DNA of 64,000 nucleotides. It comes from Cyanoderma ruficeps. Its lineage: Eukaryota; Chordata; Aves; Passeriformes; Timaliidae. The notes below the pieces were generated by a model, which did not search any database, had not been told where the DNA came from, and saw nothing but the letters and a program-made list of their open reading frames with translations. Positions 1-14,269 of this stretch are shown here, piece by piece (the stretch's first letter is position 1; each line of letters opens with the position of its first letter). The DNA is taken from the NCBI GenBank assembly GCA_008694505.1, contig VZDJ01000216.1, positions 932,612 through 996,611 on the forward strand, read 5' to 3'. A program made the position numbers and the translations under genes.

Positions 1-135
1 GGCTGAGGGCACGGAAAGTGAGGGGCAGGGATGGATTCGGGATAAGGGCAGGGAGAGATCACTCAGCAAATACCACATCATGGGCAAAACAGGCTCCAAT
101 TAGAGATACTCATTGAATTTCTTGTTAAACAAAAA

Positions 136-376
136 AATTAAATTATATTAACATATTCTATATATATTCATATATAGAATATATTCTATATTATGTATAC
201 AATATAATATAATATATAATATATTATATATTATATATTATATCTAATCTATAATATATAACATAATATTTAATATATATAATATGATATATAACATATA
301 ACATATAACATATTTTATATATTATATATTATATATTGTACACATACATAAACATATATTGAAATATATATATAAT
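136..376. repeat. AT-rich low-complexity tract
   Basis: About 240 bases made almost only of A and T, with imperfect TATA, ATAT and AATATAT runs. It can fold into many alternative hairpins. It is low-complexity DNA with no unit of fixed length, and assembly length here may be unreliable. Confidence 0.85.
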
Positions 377-525
377 CTCCATATCCATATATCCCAGCAG
401 GATAATGAGGAGTAAAATAAAACCTTAGAAATGCTTCCCTAGAGTACCCCCGTGCCAGCTGGCACGTCTCTGTCCTTTGGGACAGCAGCTCCCAGCAGCT
501 GGGGGTGGGTAGGGAAGGGGCTCCG

Positions 526-625
526 GGACAGACAGACACCTCGGCGGGGGCAGACGGACACCTCGGCGGGGACGGACAGACACCTCGGCGGGGACAGACA
601 GACACCTCGGCAGGGACAGACGGAC
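526..625. repeat. 22-bp minisatellite, about 4.5 copies
   Basis: The core ACACCTCGGCGGGG recurs with its start at 536, 558, 580 and 602, exactly 22 bases apart, joined by GACAGACAG- or GACGGACAG-type linkers. A decayed fifth copy follows. The unit is GC-rich. The open frames across it are by-products of the tandem structure. Confidence 0.85.
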
Positions 626-783
626 CCCCGGGACCTGCAGCTGTCACCGCCGTGTGCGCCCAGCCCCGAGGGCGGCTTCGGGATCTGTCGGAATCCCCGG
701 TGACAGCGCTCACTGATGGAGGAGCATTAACCCCTCCGCTGCCGCCGGCCCGCGGGTGGGCGAGGCCGGCAGAGTCGAGTTTG

Positions 784-900
784 TAAAACGAACAAACAAA
801 AAAACACAGAAAACCCAAACAAACACAAAAAAAAATTCAAAAACCCAAACAAACATGCAAAACCACACAAAACCCCAACCAAACAACAACACCAAACCAC
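784..900. repeat. A/C-rich simple sequence
   Basis: A stretch of CAAAC, CAAA and poly-A words with almost no T or G. It looks like an eroded (CAAA)n or (CAAAC)n simple repeat, or an old poly-A tail. No retroposon body is recognisable immediately 5' of it. Confidence 0.7.
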
Positions 901-3159
901 ATTTGAGTTTTGGAGGATTTGAAATCTTGACCCCCACAAGACGCCTTCAAGTAAAAGCATTTTTAAACGTGAGAAACAAATAAACTGCGTTCTGCCTCGC
1001 AGGCTTTGAAGGGCCTTTTGGCCCCGAGAGAGCCCATCAGCCTTCCCCTGCTGAGGGCTCTGCTGCCGAGGGCTGTGAGCTGAGCCGGGCTGGGATTGTC
1101 TCCCAGACATCCTGCAATATCTTCACTCCTGTCAGGCTCTGCCTTCCTCTCCTCCAGCGCTGGGCTCTGGCCAGGAGCCAGGGCCTCTTTAAACGTTACC
1201 AGAAGGGCTGGCAGGAATTCAGCCCCAACTCATTACAGGTCCTGCAGACGTTCAGCTGGGGGTGAACGCTGGCCTCTTTTTGGGACCCTGACAGGGAATT
1301 TAAATTGAAACGGGAAGATGGAGGGGAAAGAGCCCCGTGGAAAAATGAAATTCCTGACAAGGTATGCGTGTATGAAACCCCCCCCTGGCTCCGTGTCCTG
1401 CTGGGAATGAGGAGCTCTGGTCCCTGCAGCATGGGCTGCCATCCTTTAAAACACTCAGGAATTGCCTGGATGTGGCACAGTTTCCCCTTTACACACCCTA
1501 AAATTGTGGGTTTGCTCCCCGCTGGGCATTTCCAGTCCCCAGAGCTGAGAGTGGCCCCCGGGTGCAGTGGCCCAGTGGTTTTTGTCAGTGGTTCCTCATT
1601 GCTTTGCTGCGGGGCTGGAATTAAGGGATTCCTTCACCTCGAAGCTCTGCTGGTTCCTCCTGTGCCGTTCCGTCTCCTCTGGTGGTTTTTTGTGCCATGC
1701 AAACCCACCATTGCTCAGCACTATTCAAACACAGCCCCGGTATGAACACTCCCCCTCCCTGCTGATTTCCACATGATTTAACATTGAAAAATCCCTCGAC
1801 TCTCAGCCCTTCAGGCACAGCAGCACCTGCAGAGGCTGCTCCAGTAGAAAACAGCACAGAAAAAATGGCATTTTATTCTTCCTGGAATCGGGTTTAGCTT
1901 CCACCCTGCCGGTGACTGAACAACAGCACACATATAAAATGACAACTAAGAAATAATTAATAAATAAACCATGACAAAAAGCTGAGCAACCAAAGAGACA
2001 TTCATTTCAGCCTCTTTAAACCCAGGGGTGTAAATGCATATAGAGGAAGGGAGTCTGTTAAATATTCAGCACCAGGATCCCTCGGCAGAGGTGGGGGGGG
2101 TCACAGTGGCTCCATCCACCTTAAATTCCTGTGCCAGACAGGCTCATCAAACTGGTGCCACTGGGCTGTGTGGGCTCTCTTCCCTGGGGCTGTGGATGGG
2201 TTCAGTGGAGGTGGCAGCAGCTGCTCCTGTGCTGACACACAAATCCCTGCCCCAGGAGCAGCACCCGGGCACCTGAACCCACCAGGGACCATCCCTGAGG
2301 AGCAGCAGACCTTCCTCCAGTACCTTCCAGCCAGGGTTAGCATCCAGGATAATTAATAGCTGGTTTGTTTGTTTTACAAACAGCCCTTTCAGAGGCTCAG
2401 ACCAGGCTCATCCATCTTCAACAGGTGAGGAAAGGCACGAGTCCAATTAAAACTTAATCTTTGAATCATTTGCAAATCACCTTTGTCTTCTTCATCCTCA
2501 AGCTCTGCTGAGCATGGCCCCCATGGTGCTCAGCCCTCCTCTGTCTGGGAGCTGGGAGCAATTCTTGAGGAGCACGTGAGCCTCTCCATCCCGTTGGCAC
2601 AGGCTGTGCCTATGCCAAGGTGGGATGTGGGAATGCTGCCAGCGTGGGAGCAGGGCAGTGGTCATGGGGCTGGGAATGGGGAGATGCTCACAGGAACAGG
2701 GACAGGCCCATGAAAATGTGCCCAGGGGAACTGGGAAATGACCATGGGGACCAGGTTGTGCTGATGGGAGGGGTGGGATGCCCCTGTTGGCAGCACCCTG
2801 ATCCCAGGAGCTCTGCCCTTTCAGCCCCGATGTCACAGTGCAGGAACTGTGCTCTGCACGTCTGGCACCCACATCTGTGACACCCAAGAGCTCCAGGCTC
2901 TGGCTCTCTCCCACTCCTCCCATCTGCATTTTCCACCAACAGAGCTCAGTCCAGTGCCATTTGCGGGGGGGGGACAAGCACTGAAGATATTTTAGGAGTC
3001 ATCCCGTGGCTGAGCTGTCCCTGCTGGGATTGGTGAGGGAGTGCTCTGCTCCAGCCCTTTGCCAGTGCTGCACTGCTCACTGTGTGAAGGGGAGACTGAA
3101 ACTTTCCCCACCCAGCCCAGGCAGCTGCTGCAGGTCCCCTTTTGGCAGCTGGGGACACT

Positions 3160-3300
3160 TCACCCCATCACCAAAGGCATTTGAACCTCAGCTGGATGAG
3201 TTCCTGTGTCACCTGGTCAAGGTGACCCTGCCTTGGCAGAGGGGCTGGACTGGATGATCTCCAGATGTCCCTTCCAACCCTGATGATGCTGTGACCCTTT
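3160..3300 (+). mobile_element. CR1 LINE 3' end fragment
   Basis: The sequence around 3205-3295 carries the typical avian CR1 3' terminus: a GTGACCCTGCCTTGGCAG-like segment, then CTGGACTGGATGATCTCC, then CCCTTCCAACCC, ending near TGCTGTGA. Only the last 130-140 bases remain, so it is a 5'-truncated, dead insertion. The call rests on recognition of the CR1 tail; the subfamily cannot be assigned. Confidence 0.8.
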
Positions 3301-4388
3301 GAGGGCCGTGGTTTGGGGGCAAAATAAACCTGCAGAGACATTTATAGGGTCTGGAGAGGACCAGACGCTGCCAGCAGGATCTCAGTGCTCAGGCCACAAA
3401 GGGGGACACACCCTGACCCTGACAGGGACCTGCAAGCCCCTTTTCCCTTTGGCACAGGGCAGGCCCCGTGGGGCTGGGCCCTGCAGGATGTGCCGTGTGG
3501 GCTGTGCCAGGGGTTAACTGCTGCTCACCCTGCTCATCCTCCCCCCCCAGGGCCTTTGTCTGCGGGATCGATCCCCAGCCCGGGGGAGGGCTGGGCATAT
3601 GCGTTACAAACTCACCCACCAGCTGATAGCTGAGTATTGGCTGGATAATTAACCCAGCAGAGTTCAGTCAATCATTAAATCGGATTGAATGAGCCCGTGG
3701 CTGTGGGCTGCCATCCCAGGGCCAGCCCGGCTGCCAAGGGAACTCCCCACTCCCCCCAGCAGGGCTGGGAGCAGGAACATGGGCTGCAGGGACATTCCCC
3801 TGCCAGATTTTATCTTCCAGCTTTTATCTTTAGGACTCAGCCGCTGGGTTTCCAGGGGAGAGGGTTTCTCCAGCTGGCATTAACCAGTGTTTGGAGCTGG
3901 TATCCACCAGGCCAGACCCTCCTGCCTTCAAGCCCAAGAGGAATAACCACGGAGGGGACTTGTGACGATCCATGGGCTCCTCCAGAACATGGCAAAACAA
4001 ACCGTGTGTAATAAACTGATAACAGGAGAGCACCCTGCTCCCTCTCGGCTTTCCCACACCCCTGCACAGAGATGAACTGGAGCAGGACAGGTCTCCTTCA
4101 CACCCCTGAGACCAGGGCACCATGGACGAAGAGTGTGAGTGACAGCAAAAGACACATCCTAAAGCCACCGTGTGCCTGTCACAGTCCCTGCTGGACGCAG
4201 GAGGGGGACAGCAGCTGCCACATGCTCCTCTGAGCTGTCCTGAGCTGGGAGTGACCGGGAGCTCCAGCTTGGACTGGAATCTCCTGTTCCACAGCAGAAG
4301 CCGTGTTTTGTACCCTGGGAGGGTGAAAATCTCCGTGTGAGAACCTCAAGACCAACTTTGCACGGCAGTAAAGCCCTGAGGAGCCCCG

Positions 4389-4685
4389 GAGCAGAGGCTG
4401 AGCAGAGGCTGAGCAGAAGCTGAGCAGGGGCTGAGCAGGGGCTGAGCAGTGGCTGAGCAGTGGCTGAGCAGAGGCTGAGCAGTGGCTGAGCAGGGGCTGA
4501 GCAGTGGCTGAGCAGTGGCTGAGCAGAGGCTGAGCAGAGGCTGAGCAGTGGCTGAGCAGAGGCTGAGCAGTGGCTGAGCAGAGGCTGAGCAGGGGCTGAG
4601 CAGGGGCTGAGCAGAGGCTGAGCAGAGGCTGAGCAGAGGCTGAGCAGAGGCTGAGCAGTGGCTGAGCAGGGGCTGAGCAGTGACT
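4389..4685. repeat. 11-bp minisatellite, 27 copies
   Basis: The unit GAGCAGNGGCT is repeated 27 times in perfect 11-bp register from 4389 to 4685. Almost all variation falls on the seventh base, which is A, G or T. One unit has AAGCT instead of NGGCT, and the last unit is decayed. Because 11 is not a multiple of three, all three minus-strand frames read the same 11-residue Leu/Ser/Cys/Ala/Gln/Pro repeat over the array. That explains the long antisense frames at 4159-4959 without any gene. Confidence 0.95.
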
Positions 4686-6018
4686 GTGGTGCTGGGGCTG
4701 GAGCAGGGGTTGTCCCTGAGCTGCTCCACAGACTCTTGCGCTGCTGGTCACTGGCCCTGCTCCCGCCGGCCCCCAGGGGCACCCTGAGCTCTCCAAAGCC
4801 CGGGGAGGAGCTGTGCTGCCCGGCTGCAGCTATAAAGAGCCCCTCAATTGCCTTCTGAGCTGGTGATTCAATAACAAAATGCAAAAGTAATATTAAAGCT
4901 GCCTGCTGTGCCAACTGCTGGCTGTCTGCAGCAATAAAAACGCCGTAAATCAGCTCCAATTAAAGGCTGCAGAGTCTAGCAGGAGGCTCCAAGTGGAGCT
5001 GGGAAAACCCCCAGTAGACTGGAATTGCCTGGGCAAACCCTGCAAGCTGTCACTTGCCACTTGCAGGGCACTGGAGCTGGGCAGAGGGGCAGGGCTGGAC
5101 AAACACACACTTTTGAAGTGTGAGAGGGTTGTTCGGGGTTAGGGGAGCCTGTGCCCGTGTCCAAACATGAGGCAGGGCTTGGGAATGCTCCTCTGTGGTT
5201 TTTTTAGGCAGACCACAGGCTCTTGTGGTCAGCTCTCAAGGAGCTGAAGTTACTGCTGGCCCTGGACACTGCTGTTGCTCTGGATAATGTCTGTGCCCTC
5301 CTCAGGTGGGCCCTGAGGGGCTCACACCTTCTCACAGGGCAGGGAGACATCCCAAATGAATTATTTGTCTTTAAAAATGGGGCCCAGGCTCCCGAGGCAC
5401 CTCAGCAGCCATCAGATCCCCACTGCAGCTGGAAGGTCGTCCTCTGGGGTCTCTTGGATGCTGTCCTCACTCAGCTCTTGGGTGTTTGCTCCCCAGAGGA
5501 AGCTCTGAAGGGTTTTTCTCCTTTTTGGCACATTTGGGCACTGGAAGAGGCTCTGATGGCAGGTGGGAGGTGGAGCTGGGTGTGCAGGGAGAGGTTTGGT
5601 TGGCAGTGAGGTCCCCTCCTGTCCCACCAGAGCAGGCTGGGGGACAGCTGGGCCAGCCTTGAGTGTCCCCTCAGTGCCCAGCGTGCCACCCCCCTGGCAT
5701 GGCCTGACCCCACAGCAGAACCCTCCTGTTCTCCTTGTCCCCAGGGCATGGCCAGGGCTTCCACCACGGACACTGACAGGAGTTTTTCCACACTGTTTCT
5801 TCTTTATTAATCCCTTAATTGGGTAAAAAATGGATGGGTTCAGTGAAGTGTTCTCCACAAAGGAGTGATTGGTCTCGAATGGAGGTTCTGGCTCAAGAGG
5901 AAGGATTTGGTCCCTTCAGCCAAGGGTGGTGAGAAACCCTGGGCTGTGCAGGCACCACTTCTGTATTTTTATGTAACAAATGTCAGATGGTCCTGCTGGG
6001 ATTGCCCAGGTACAAACG

Positions 6019-6426
6019 GGGCACTTATTTCCCTATTTTATGGGGCATTTATTTCCCTATCTTAGGGGGCATTCATTTCCCTATCTTAGGGGACATTTAT
6101 TTCCCTATCTTAGGGGGCATTTATTTCCCTATCTTATGGGGCATTTATTTCCCTATCTTAGGGGGCATTTATTTCCCTATTTTATAGGACATTTATTTCC
6201 CTGTCTTAGGGGGCACTTATTTCCCTATCTTAGGGGGCATTTATTTCCCTATCTTATGGGGCACATATTTCCCTATCTTAGGGGGAATTTATTTCCCCAT
6301 CTTAGGGGGAATTTATTTCCCCATCTTAGGGGGCATTTATTTCCCTATTTTATGGGGCATTTATTTCCCTATTTTATAGGGCACTTATTTCCCTATCTTA
6401 GGGGGCATTTATTTCCCCATCTTAGG
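6019..6426. repeat. 24-bp minisatellite, 17 copies
   Basis: Seventeen units of exactly 24 bases with no insertion or deletion. Each begins GGGCATTTATTTCCC and ends in CTTAGG or TTTATG/A. Variation is limited to a few positions. Since 24 is a multiple of three, the plus-strand frame 5980-6672 stays open and reads an eight-residue GHLFPYLR-type repeat. Substitutions between units alter residues freely (LR, FM, FI, and H to N), which argues against selection on a protein. Confidence 0.95.
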
Positions 6427-7331
6427 GGGGATTCAGTTCCCCCAGCAGCGTGGGCAGAGGGCCAGGGGATAAATGGGATTTCCAGCCGGGGTGGTGGGTG
6501 CTGGACCAGGACTGAGCCCTGTCTGTGGGAAATGAAGATGGGGCAGGAGGAACCAGGCCACAAACACACCCCACAGCCAAAATGTGAGGAGGGGATTCTC
6601 TCCCATTGGGAGAGCTCTGCAGGACAGGCTCATGCTCTGGCATCCACACACCTAATCCTGCAGTTATGCTGAGTAAAGGCCAGTTCTGGACAAGGCCGAG
6701 ATCCCTGGGGAAACGGGCCCTTTGCAAGTGGATCCACGGGAAACTTCCACCATTTCTTTATTTAAGTCCACACAAACCTAGCTAGGTTGAACTAGATGAT
6801 CTTGTGATGTTCATTATAGCTTGATTTACCCTCTAAGATGCCCAATAAAACTTCCTTCTGGCCTTTCTACTATATAATAAATAAATGATTTAAAAATTCT
6901 TTTAAAAAATCCCTTAAGAACAATATTTCAGGTGATGAGTGCTTCAGCAGTGCAAACTGGTGTGACTGGGATGAGAACTGAAGGCCCTCAGTCACACACA
7001 AGTACCAGGGCAGCCTCCCAAACCTGCCACACGTGGTTTTCCCGGGACATTTCTGATCCCAGGGGGTGGTGAGCCAGGCAGGGGAGGGCAGATCTGGCCG
7101 ACAAATTCCTGCTTCCAGGGGAGAAGGGAGGTTCAGATTTCTGGATGGGTTCAAGCCGAGATTTAAGAATGAACCTTCCTTTTCCTCAGGGGAAGAGCCC
7201 TGCCCACCGAACCCTTGTGCTGAGAGAGGAAGGCGCGGTTGGGAAAATCCTGCTCTGCCTTCCCAGTTTCTGCCCCTTCCCAGTGTGATGGGAGGAGAGG
7301 AGGAGGATGGAAAGCAAGGAAAGGCTGAGGA

Positions 7332-7488
7332 CAGGTGCCCCCTGTGCACACAGGTCCCTCCTGCACACACAGGTCCCCACACAAGTCACCCCTGCACACA
7401 GAGGTCCCCCCTGCACACACACAGGTCCTTTCTGCACACACAGGTCCCCCCTGCACACACACAGGTCCCCCCTGCACACACAGGTCTC
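7332..7488. repeat. 19-21-bp CA-containing minisatellite
   Basis: Copies of CAGGTCCCCCCTGCACACACA start at 7332, 7351, 7370, 7382, 7401, 7422, 7441, 7462 and 7481. Spacing is 19 or 21 bases, differing by one CA dinucleotide, with one shortened 12-base unit. It is a compound of a minisatellite and a short CA microsatellite. The open frames over it on both strands are repeat artefacts. Confidence 0.9.
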
Positions 7489-9483
7489 GTTCCAGCACGA
7501 CTGCAGCATGCTCCGGGCTGGATCTCTGCTCCAGCCCTTGGGGATGCTCCATGGAATGCCTTGGCTGCCAGCAGGGCTGTGAGGAAAGCTCTGCAGGGCT
7601 GGGAGGTGTGCTGGGAGTGAAGGCAAAGCTCAGGCCTTGCCCCACTCCCTGCAGAGGTGGCTATTTCTGCTGCTGTGACATCAGGGGCACTGCAGCCTGC
7701 CCAGCCAGCCCTTGTGCAATCTCCTTTGGAGAGGAAGGAGCAGACTTTCCATTCCTGATTTAGAGAACTTTTCGAACTCCCCAGGACTGAAATATATGCT
7801 GGGTGAGACAATGGAGCTCGTGTTTGGTGCTGATCCCTCCTGTTTGGGAACGTTTCCTATTGACACACGAGATGAAATCACCGGTGTGGCCTGGAGGACA
7901 GTCTGCTGCAAGAAATAAATGTAACCTCATCTTACTGCCATTTAGGACAGCTCAGAAAGCTTTGAAACTCAAGCATCAAGCGTGAGGCTTGAATTTCCCA
8001 TTCCTTTCAAGCTTCTCACATAGAAATGTTTATTATAAAGTAATTTTCTGGTGGAATGATTTATCTTTTATCCCTACACCTCTCTGTTTTGATCCCACAC
8101 AACAAAGCAGACGGTTTGTACACGAGCCATTCTGCCTTTTCTCCACCTTCCTTCGAAAGAGTCACAGCACCTTGTGCCTCAAATGTGACCCCTGACATGG
8201 CAAATGGGCACGGTGACATCTCTTCCCTGTGGCAGGGAAGGTGCTGTGGCCACCCAAAGCCACAGCAGCTCAGGATTTGAATTGGGAAATGAATTCACAT
8301 GGATTTCATTTAAGTGTCCCCTTGTCACCACTAAGCACAAATGTCGTTCTGTGCATATGCAACGTCTGCATTTAAATATTGACTTTAAACCCTGGCTCAG
8401 AATCGTTCAGGGCTTGGAGTTACGGGGGACAAATCTGACCCAGAAAGAGGCCAAGATGTTCTGCTCTCTAGGGGCTCCTGGGGAGACCAGGCCATCTGTA
8501 ACTCTTGGAGATGCATCCCAAAAGCTCCCACAGAGAGAAAGGGAGGACACCAACCTCTGCAGGAAGCAAAAGTGCCAAATAGTCAATGAACGAGGGGTTT
8601 GGCTCATTTGTGAATGCTGCAAGGACATGGGACAGAACAAGCAGCTGTGGGGTGTCGGGGGTGTCTTCCCCTTGCAGAATTTTGTCCTGCCTGGTGCTGT
8701 CCCAGGCAGCCTGGGGAGGCAGGGGAACACCACCCAGAATGGAAAGGAGCTCCACAGGACGTGCCACCAGTAGCAAGACATCTAAATTAGAAATAAATGG
8801 AGCATTTTTTGCTTAAATCCTCTGTGTTGTTTTAAACATATCAAGTGCTGCTTCAGGCTTAAGTGGTTCTTATTTACCTGCCTGGTCCCAGCTCTGGAAA
8901 CACCCAAGGGACAGGCTTTGCTTTAAGCATGCCCCGGTAGGCACAGCACCAAGAGACTCCTGTGTAAAGGTACAGGGGCAATTTTAGGATTAGTGACCAG
9001 CTGAATTTCTATTTAAATAAAAATCCTATATGAAAGATGTTTCTCTCTGCTTTGTCCAGCCTCTGGTCTTTCCAGTCTCCTGGGCTAGACAGAAATGTTC
9101 TCTCTCCCTCTGTGGGTTAAAGACATTGAGTGGATTTGGAGAATTCCTTCCTAACAGGAGCTTAGATAAAAATAATGGTGTGATAAAAATAATAACCCAA
9201 CGCTGTACCCTGTCACGCTCCACATGGCATCTACAGGATCCGCAAAGGTTTTCCATGGAAATCATTTCCTAGAAGGAACAGAACTCCTCAAACAGCTTGT
9301 GCCTAGATTAATGTTTTCTGGGTGGTGTTTCTATTTCTCTTTTAAACGATGCTGAGTGTGTAAAAATGGAAGTTTTCTGGAAGCAGGGAGAGGTGGAGGT
9401 GCTGCCCTGGGCTGTGAGGGCATCAAGGTTTGGATGCTGCACCATGCCCAGGCCTTGGCTGCCTTGAGGGGTGACCACAACTG

Positions 9484-9485
<2 letters not shown>

Positions 9486-9519
<34 letters not shown>
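9486..9519. repeat. (GAT)n microsatellite, 11 copies
   Basis: Eleven uninterrupted GAT triplets plus one G. Read on the minus strand this gives a run of serine in a chance frame (9308-9898) with no other protein-like feature. It is likely polymorphic in length. Confidence 0.95.
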
Positions 9520-11040
9520 CTCCTGGTGCTGCTCCTTGTGCCCGTGATCTTTCCAAAGAGACCAAAATACTCATCAGGCTTCTCTGTTGGCAACTTCTTG
9601 CACTGCCAGGGAGCTGGTACTGCTGTGTGAACACTGCCTGAGCGTCTCGTCTCATGGAGACCTGAGAGCTGAGCAAGGAAAAAAGCCTAAATCTTGGGAC
9701 GTGCCTGTGTTTAGGCAACCCAAAATCCACGTGGGGTTGCCTCACTTGGCTGCCTGGGGGCAGTGGCCACCGAGCCGGGCTCCCGGGAGTGGCACAGTCC
9801 TTGCACAGCGAAACGCAGGGGAGGAACCAGTCGAGCCTTTTGGCTTTCATCTGCCTGCGAGTCAACACCCTGATTTTTCGGAGAAACAGGCCGTGCAAGG
9901 CCTCCCACTGCCATGGTAATTATGAGGGAGACTTTCAGAGAAAGGCGAGTGAGCGCCGGGAGCTGCTCGGGAACTGATCTGTGCCGTGGGCTGGGGTGAC
10001 CCAGTGGTTGCCAGGTCTGTGCCAGCAGCCTGGCACCCCACGGTCTGTGTGATTGATCCTTCTGAACCCTGCAACCCGTCCAAAAATACTGAGCTGGATT
10101 GGAATGGCAGGTGTGGTTTGAAACGCTTCCCTTGGAAGGAAAGTCCTGCTCGCTAAGCACAGAGAAAATGGGAGATGTCCCTGCTCCTGTCCCCAAACCC
10201 AGCCCAGGATCCCCCAAATTCCAGCTCTGTCTCCGGGCAGGTCTGATGCTCCCTCCTGCCACATCTCCCCGCTCCTCACCCCGCTCGCAGTCAGGAGGAC
10301 CCAACACAAATTCATTTCACCAAAATGGCCTTAATTCCCGAGCCCCTCGCGGGTGGGGAAGGCAGGAGCTGCAGGAAGCCCGGAGCTCTGGGCTCGCACG
10401 GCGCCGGGGGCACCACGTGCGGTCCCCGGGAGGCTCGGGCAGGGGGGAAACACGGGAAAAGCTCTGGAAAGGCCGGGAAAGGCCATGGCGCCGGGAAGCT
10501 CTCGTGATGAACCCCGGAGCGTGGGGTTCAGCAGCCCCCCGAGGCATCCCCAAACCCTCCCGGCACCGCTCCCAGAGCGCAGCGAGCCCGCGGGGCGCTC
10601 AGAGGCCCCGCAGGCGCCTCTCTGCCCCCGCTGCAGCTCCCGCAGCCCCGCCTGACCCACGGACGGCGCTGCCCGGCGGGCGAGGGCTCCGAAACCACGG
10701 CGTGATGGTCAAGGAGGGGAAAACAGGGGCTGGGCCGGGGGGGCTGCGGCAGGGCGGCCGAGGGGCTGCACAGGCGGCACGGGGACACCGGGCCGGGACA
10801 CCGCGTGTCGGCGACCGTCCGGGGAGTGACCCGGGGGCGGTCACCGAGCGCTGCGGCCGGGTGCGCGGGACGGGCCGCGTGGGAAGCGGGCCTCGGTCGT
10901 ATTCCCGGTGGCGGGGCCGGGTACAGGGACAGAGACGAGGACGAGGATGGGCCGCGGGGGCCCACGGGCGGGTGCGGGGGAGGCGCGCGCCCCCGCTCGC
11001 TGCAGCACCGGGGACGCGCCCCCGCCGGCCGTGCTGCAGC

Positions 11041-11335
11041 GAGGGGCGGGGCCCACCCTGACGGGCGTGGCCACCGTCCAATCAGAGCGGCGCTGCGGGG
11101 TGACGAGAGCCAATGGGCGCCGAGGGGGCGCGGCGCCGCGCGGGGGCGGGCCGGCCCACGGCGTGCGGAGGTTGCTATGGCTGTGGCCGGAGAGAGGCCG
11201 CGGCGCGGGCCAATGAGAGCGGGCGGAGCCGCTGATGGACGCGGCCCCGAACCAATGGGCGCGCGGCGCGCGGCGGCGGGGGCGGGCGGTGCGGCGAGGG
11301 GCGGCGGGGCCGGCGCGGCGCTAAAGGAGCGCGGC
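11041..11335 (+). promoter_or_regulatory. MYH10: Likely MYH10 core promoter with four CCAAT boxes
   Basis: CCAAT occurs at 11078-11082, 11110-11114, 11210-11214 and 11252-11256, all in plus orientation, the classic NF-Y site form (for example CCAATCAGAG and CCAATGGGCG). GC boxes of Sp1 type flank them (GGGGCGGGG near 11043, GGGGCGGGC near 11142 and 11279). GTTGCTATGG at 11171 resembles an RFX X-box half. There is no convincing TATA box; CTAAAG near 11321 is at best a weak variant. The transcription start is inferred to lie between about 11,280 and 11,350 and is not fixed by the sequence. Confidence 0.7.
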
Positions 11336-11403
11336 GGGCGCGGGGCGGAGCGGGCGCGGCGGAGCCGGCGGGCGGCGGGCGGGCGGCGGCCGGCGCTGCA
11401 CAG
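11335..11403 (+). other. MYH10: MYH10 exon 1, 5' untranslated (5' end uncertain)
   Basis: The 3' border is placed at the strong donor CAG|GTGAGG, after 11403. Human MYH10 likewise has a non-coding first exon in a GC-rich island, joined to an exon that starts shortly before the ATG. The 5' limit given is only an estimate. No stop codon lies in the frame that joins exon 2 between 11062 and 11403, and no ATG occurs in that frame either. Confidence 0.6.

Positions 11404-14269
<2,866 letters not shown>

Larger units (their letters stand above)
1..10329. other. Intergenic region upstream of MYH10
   Basis: I see no gene here that I can support. The frames that stay open are explained by tandem repeats (4.4, 6.0-6.4 and 7.3-7.5 kb), by a poly-serine reading of the GAT tract, or by chance; none shows a known domain, a chain of exons with splice sites, or codon bias. 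The content is moderately GC-rich single-copy sequence carrying the repeats listed separately. A distal enhancer or an unrecognised non-coding RNA could lie here, but nothing in the sequence marks one. Confidence 0.7.

Noticed and set aside
4159..4959. Antisense open frame of 266 codons with Leu/Ser/Cys/Ala/Gln/Pro repeats
   Set aside because: All three minus-strand frames read the same repeat because the 11-bp minisatellite shifts frame each unit. No conserved domain or splice structure supports a gene.
5980..6672. Plus-strand frame of 230 codons with a GHLFPYLR repeat
   Set aside because: Produced by a 24-bp minisatellite; unit differences are not biased to silent sites, and no homologous protein is recognised.
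6780..6830. Possible CR1 tail (GGTTGAACTAGATGATCTT)
   Set aside because: Only about 20 bases resemble CR1 and the expected TTCCAACCC that should follow is absent, so it is too short to call.
9308..9898. Antisense frame with a poly-serine run
   Set aside because: The run is the GAT microsatellite read in reverse; the flanks have no protein-like character.
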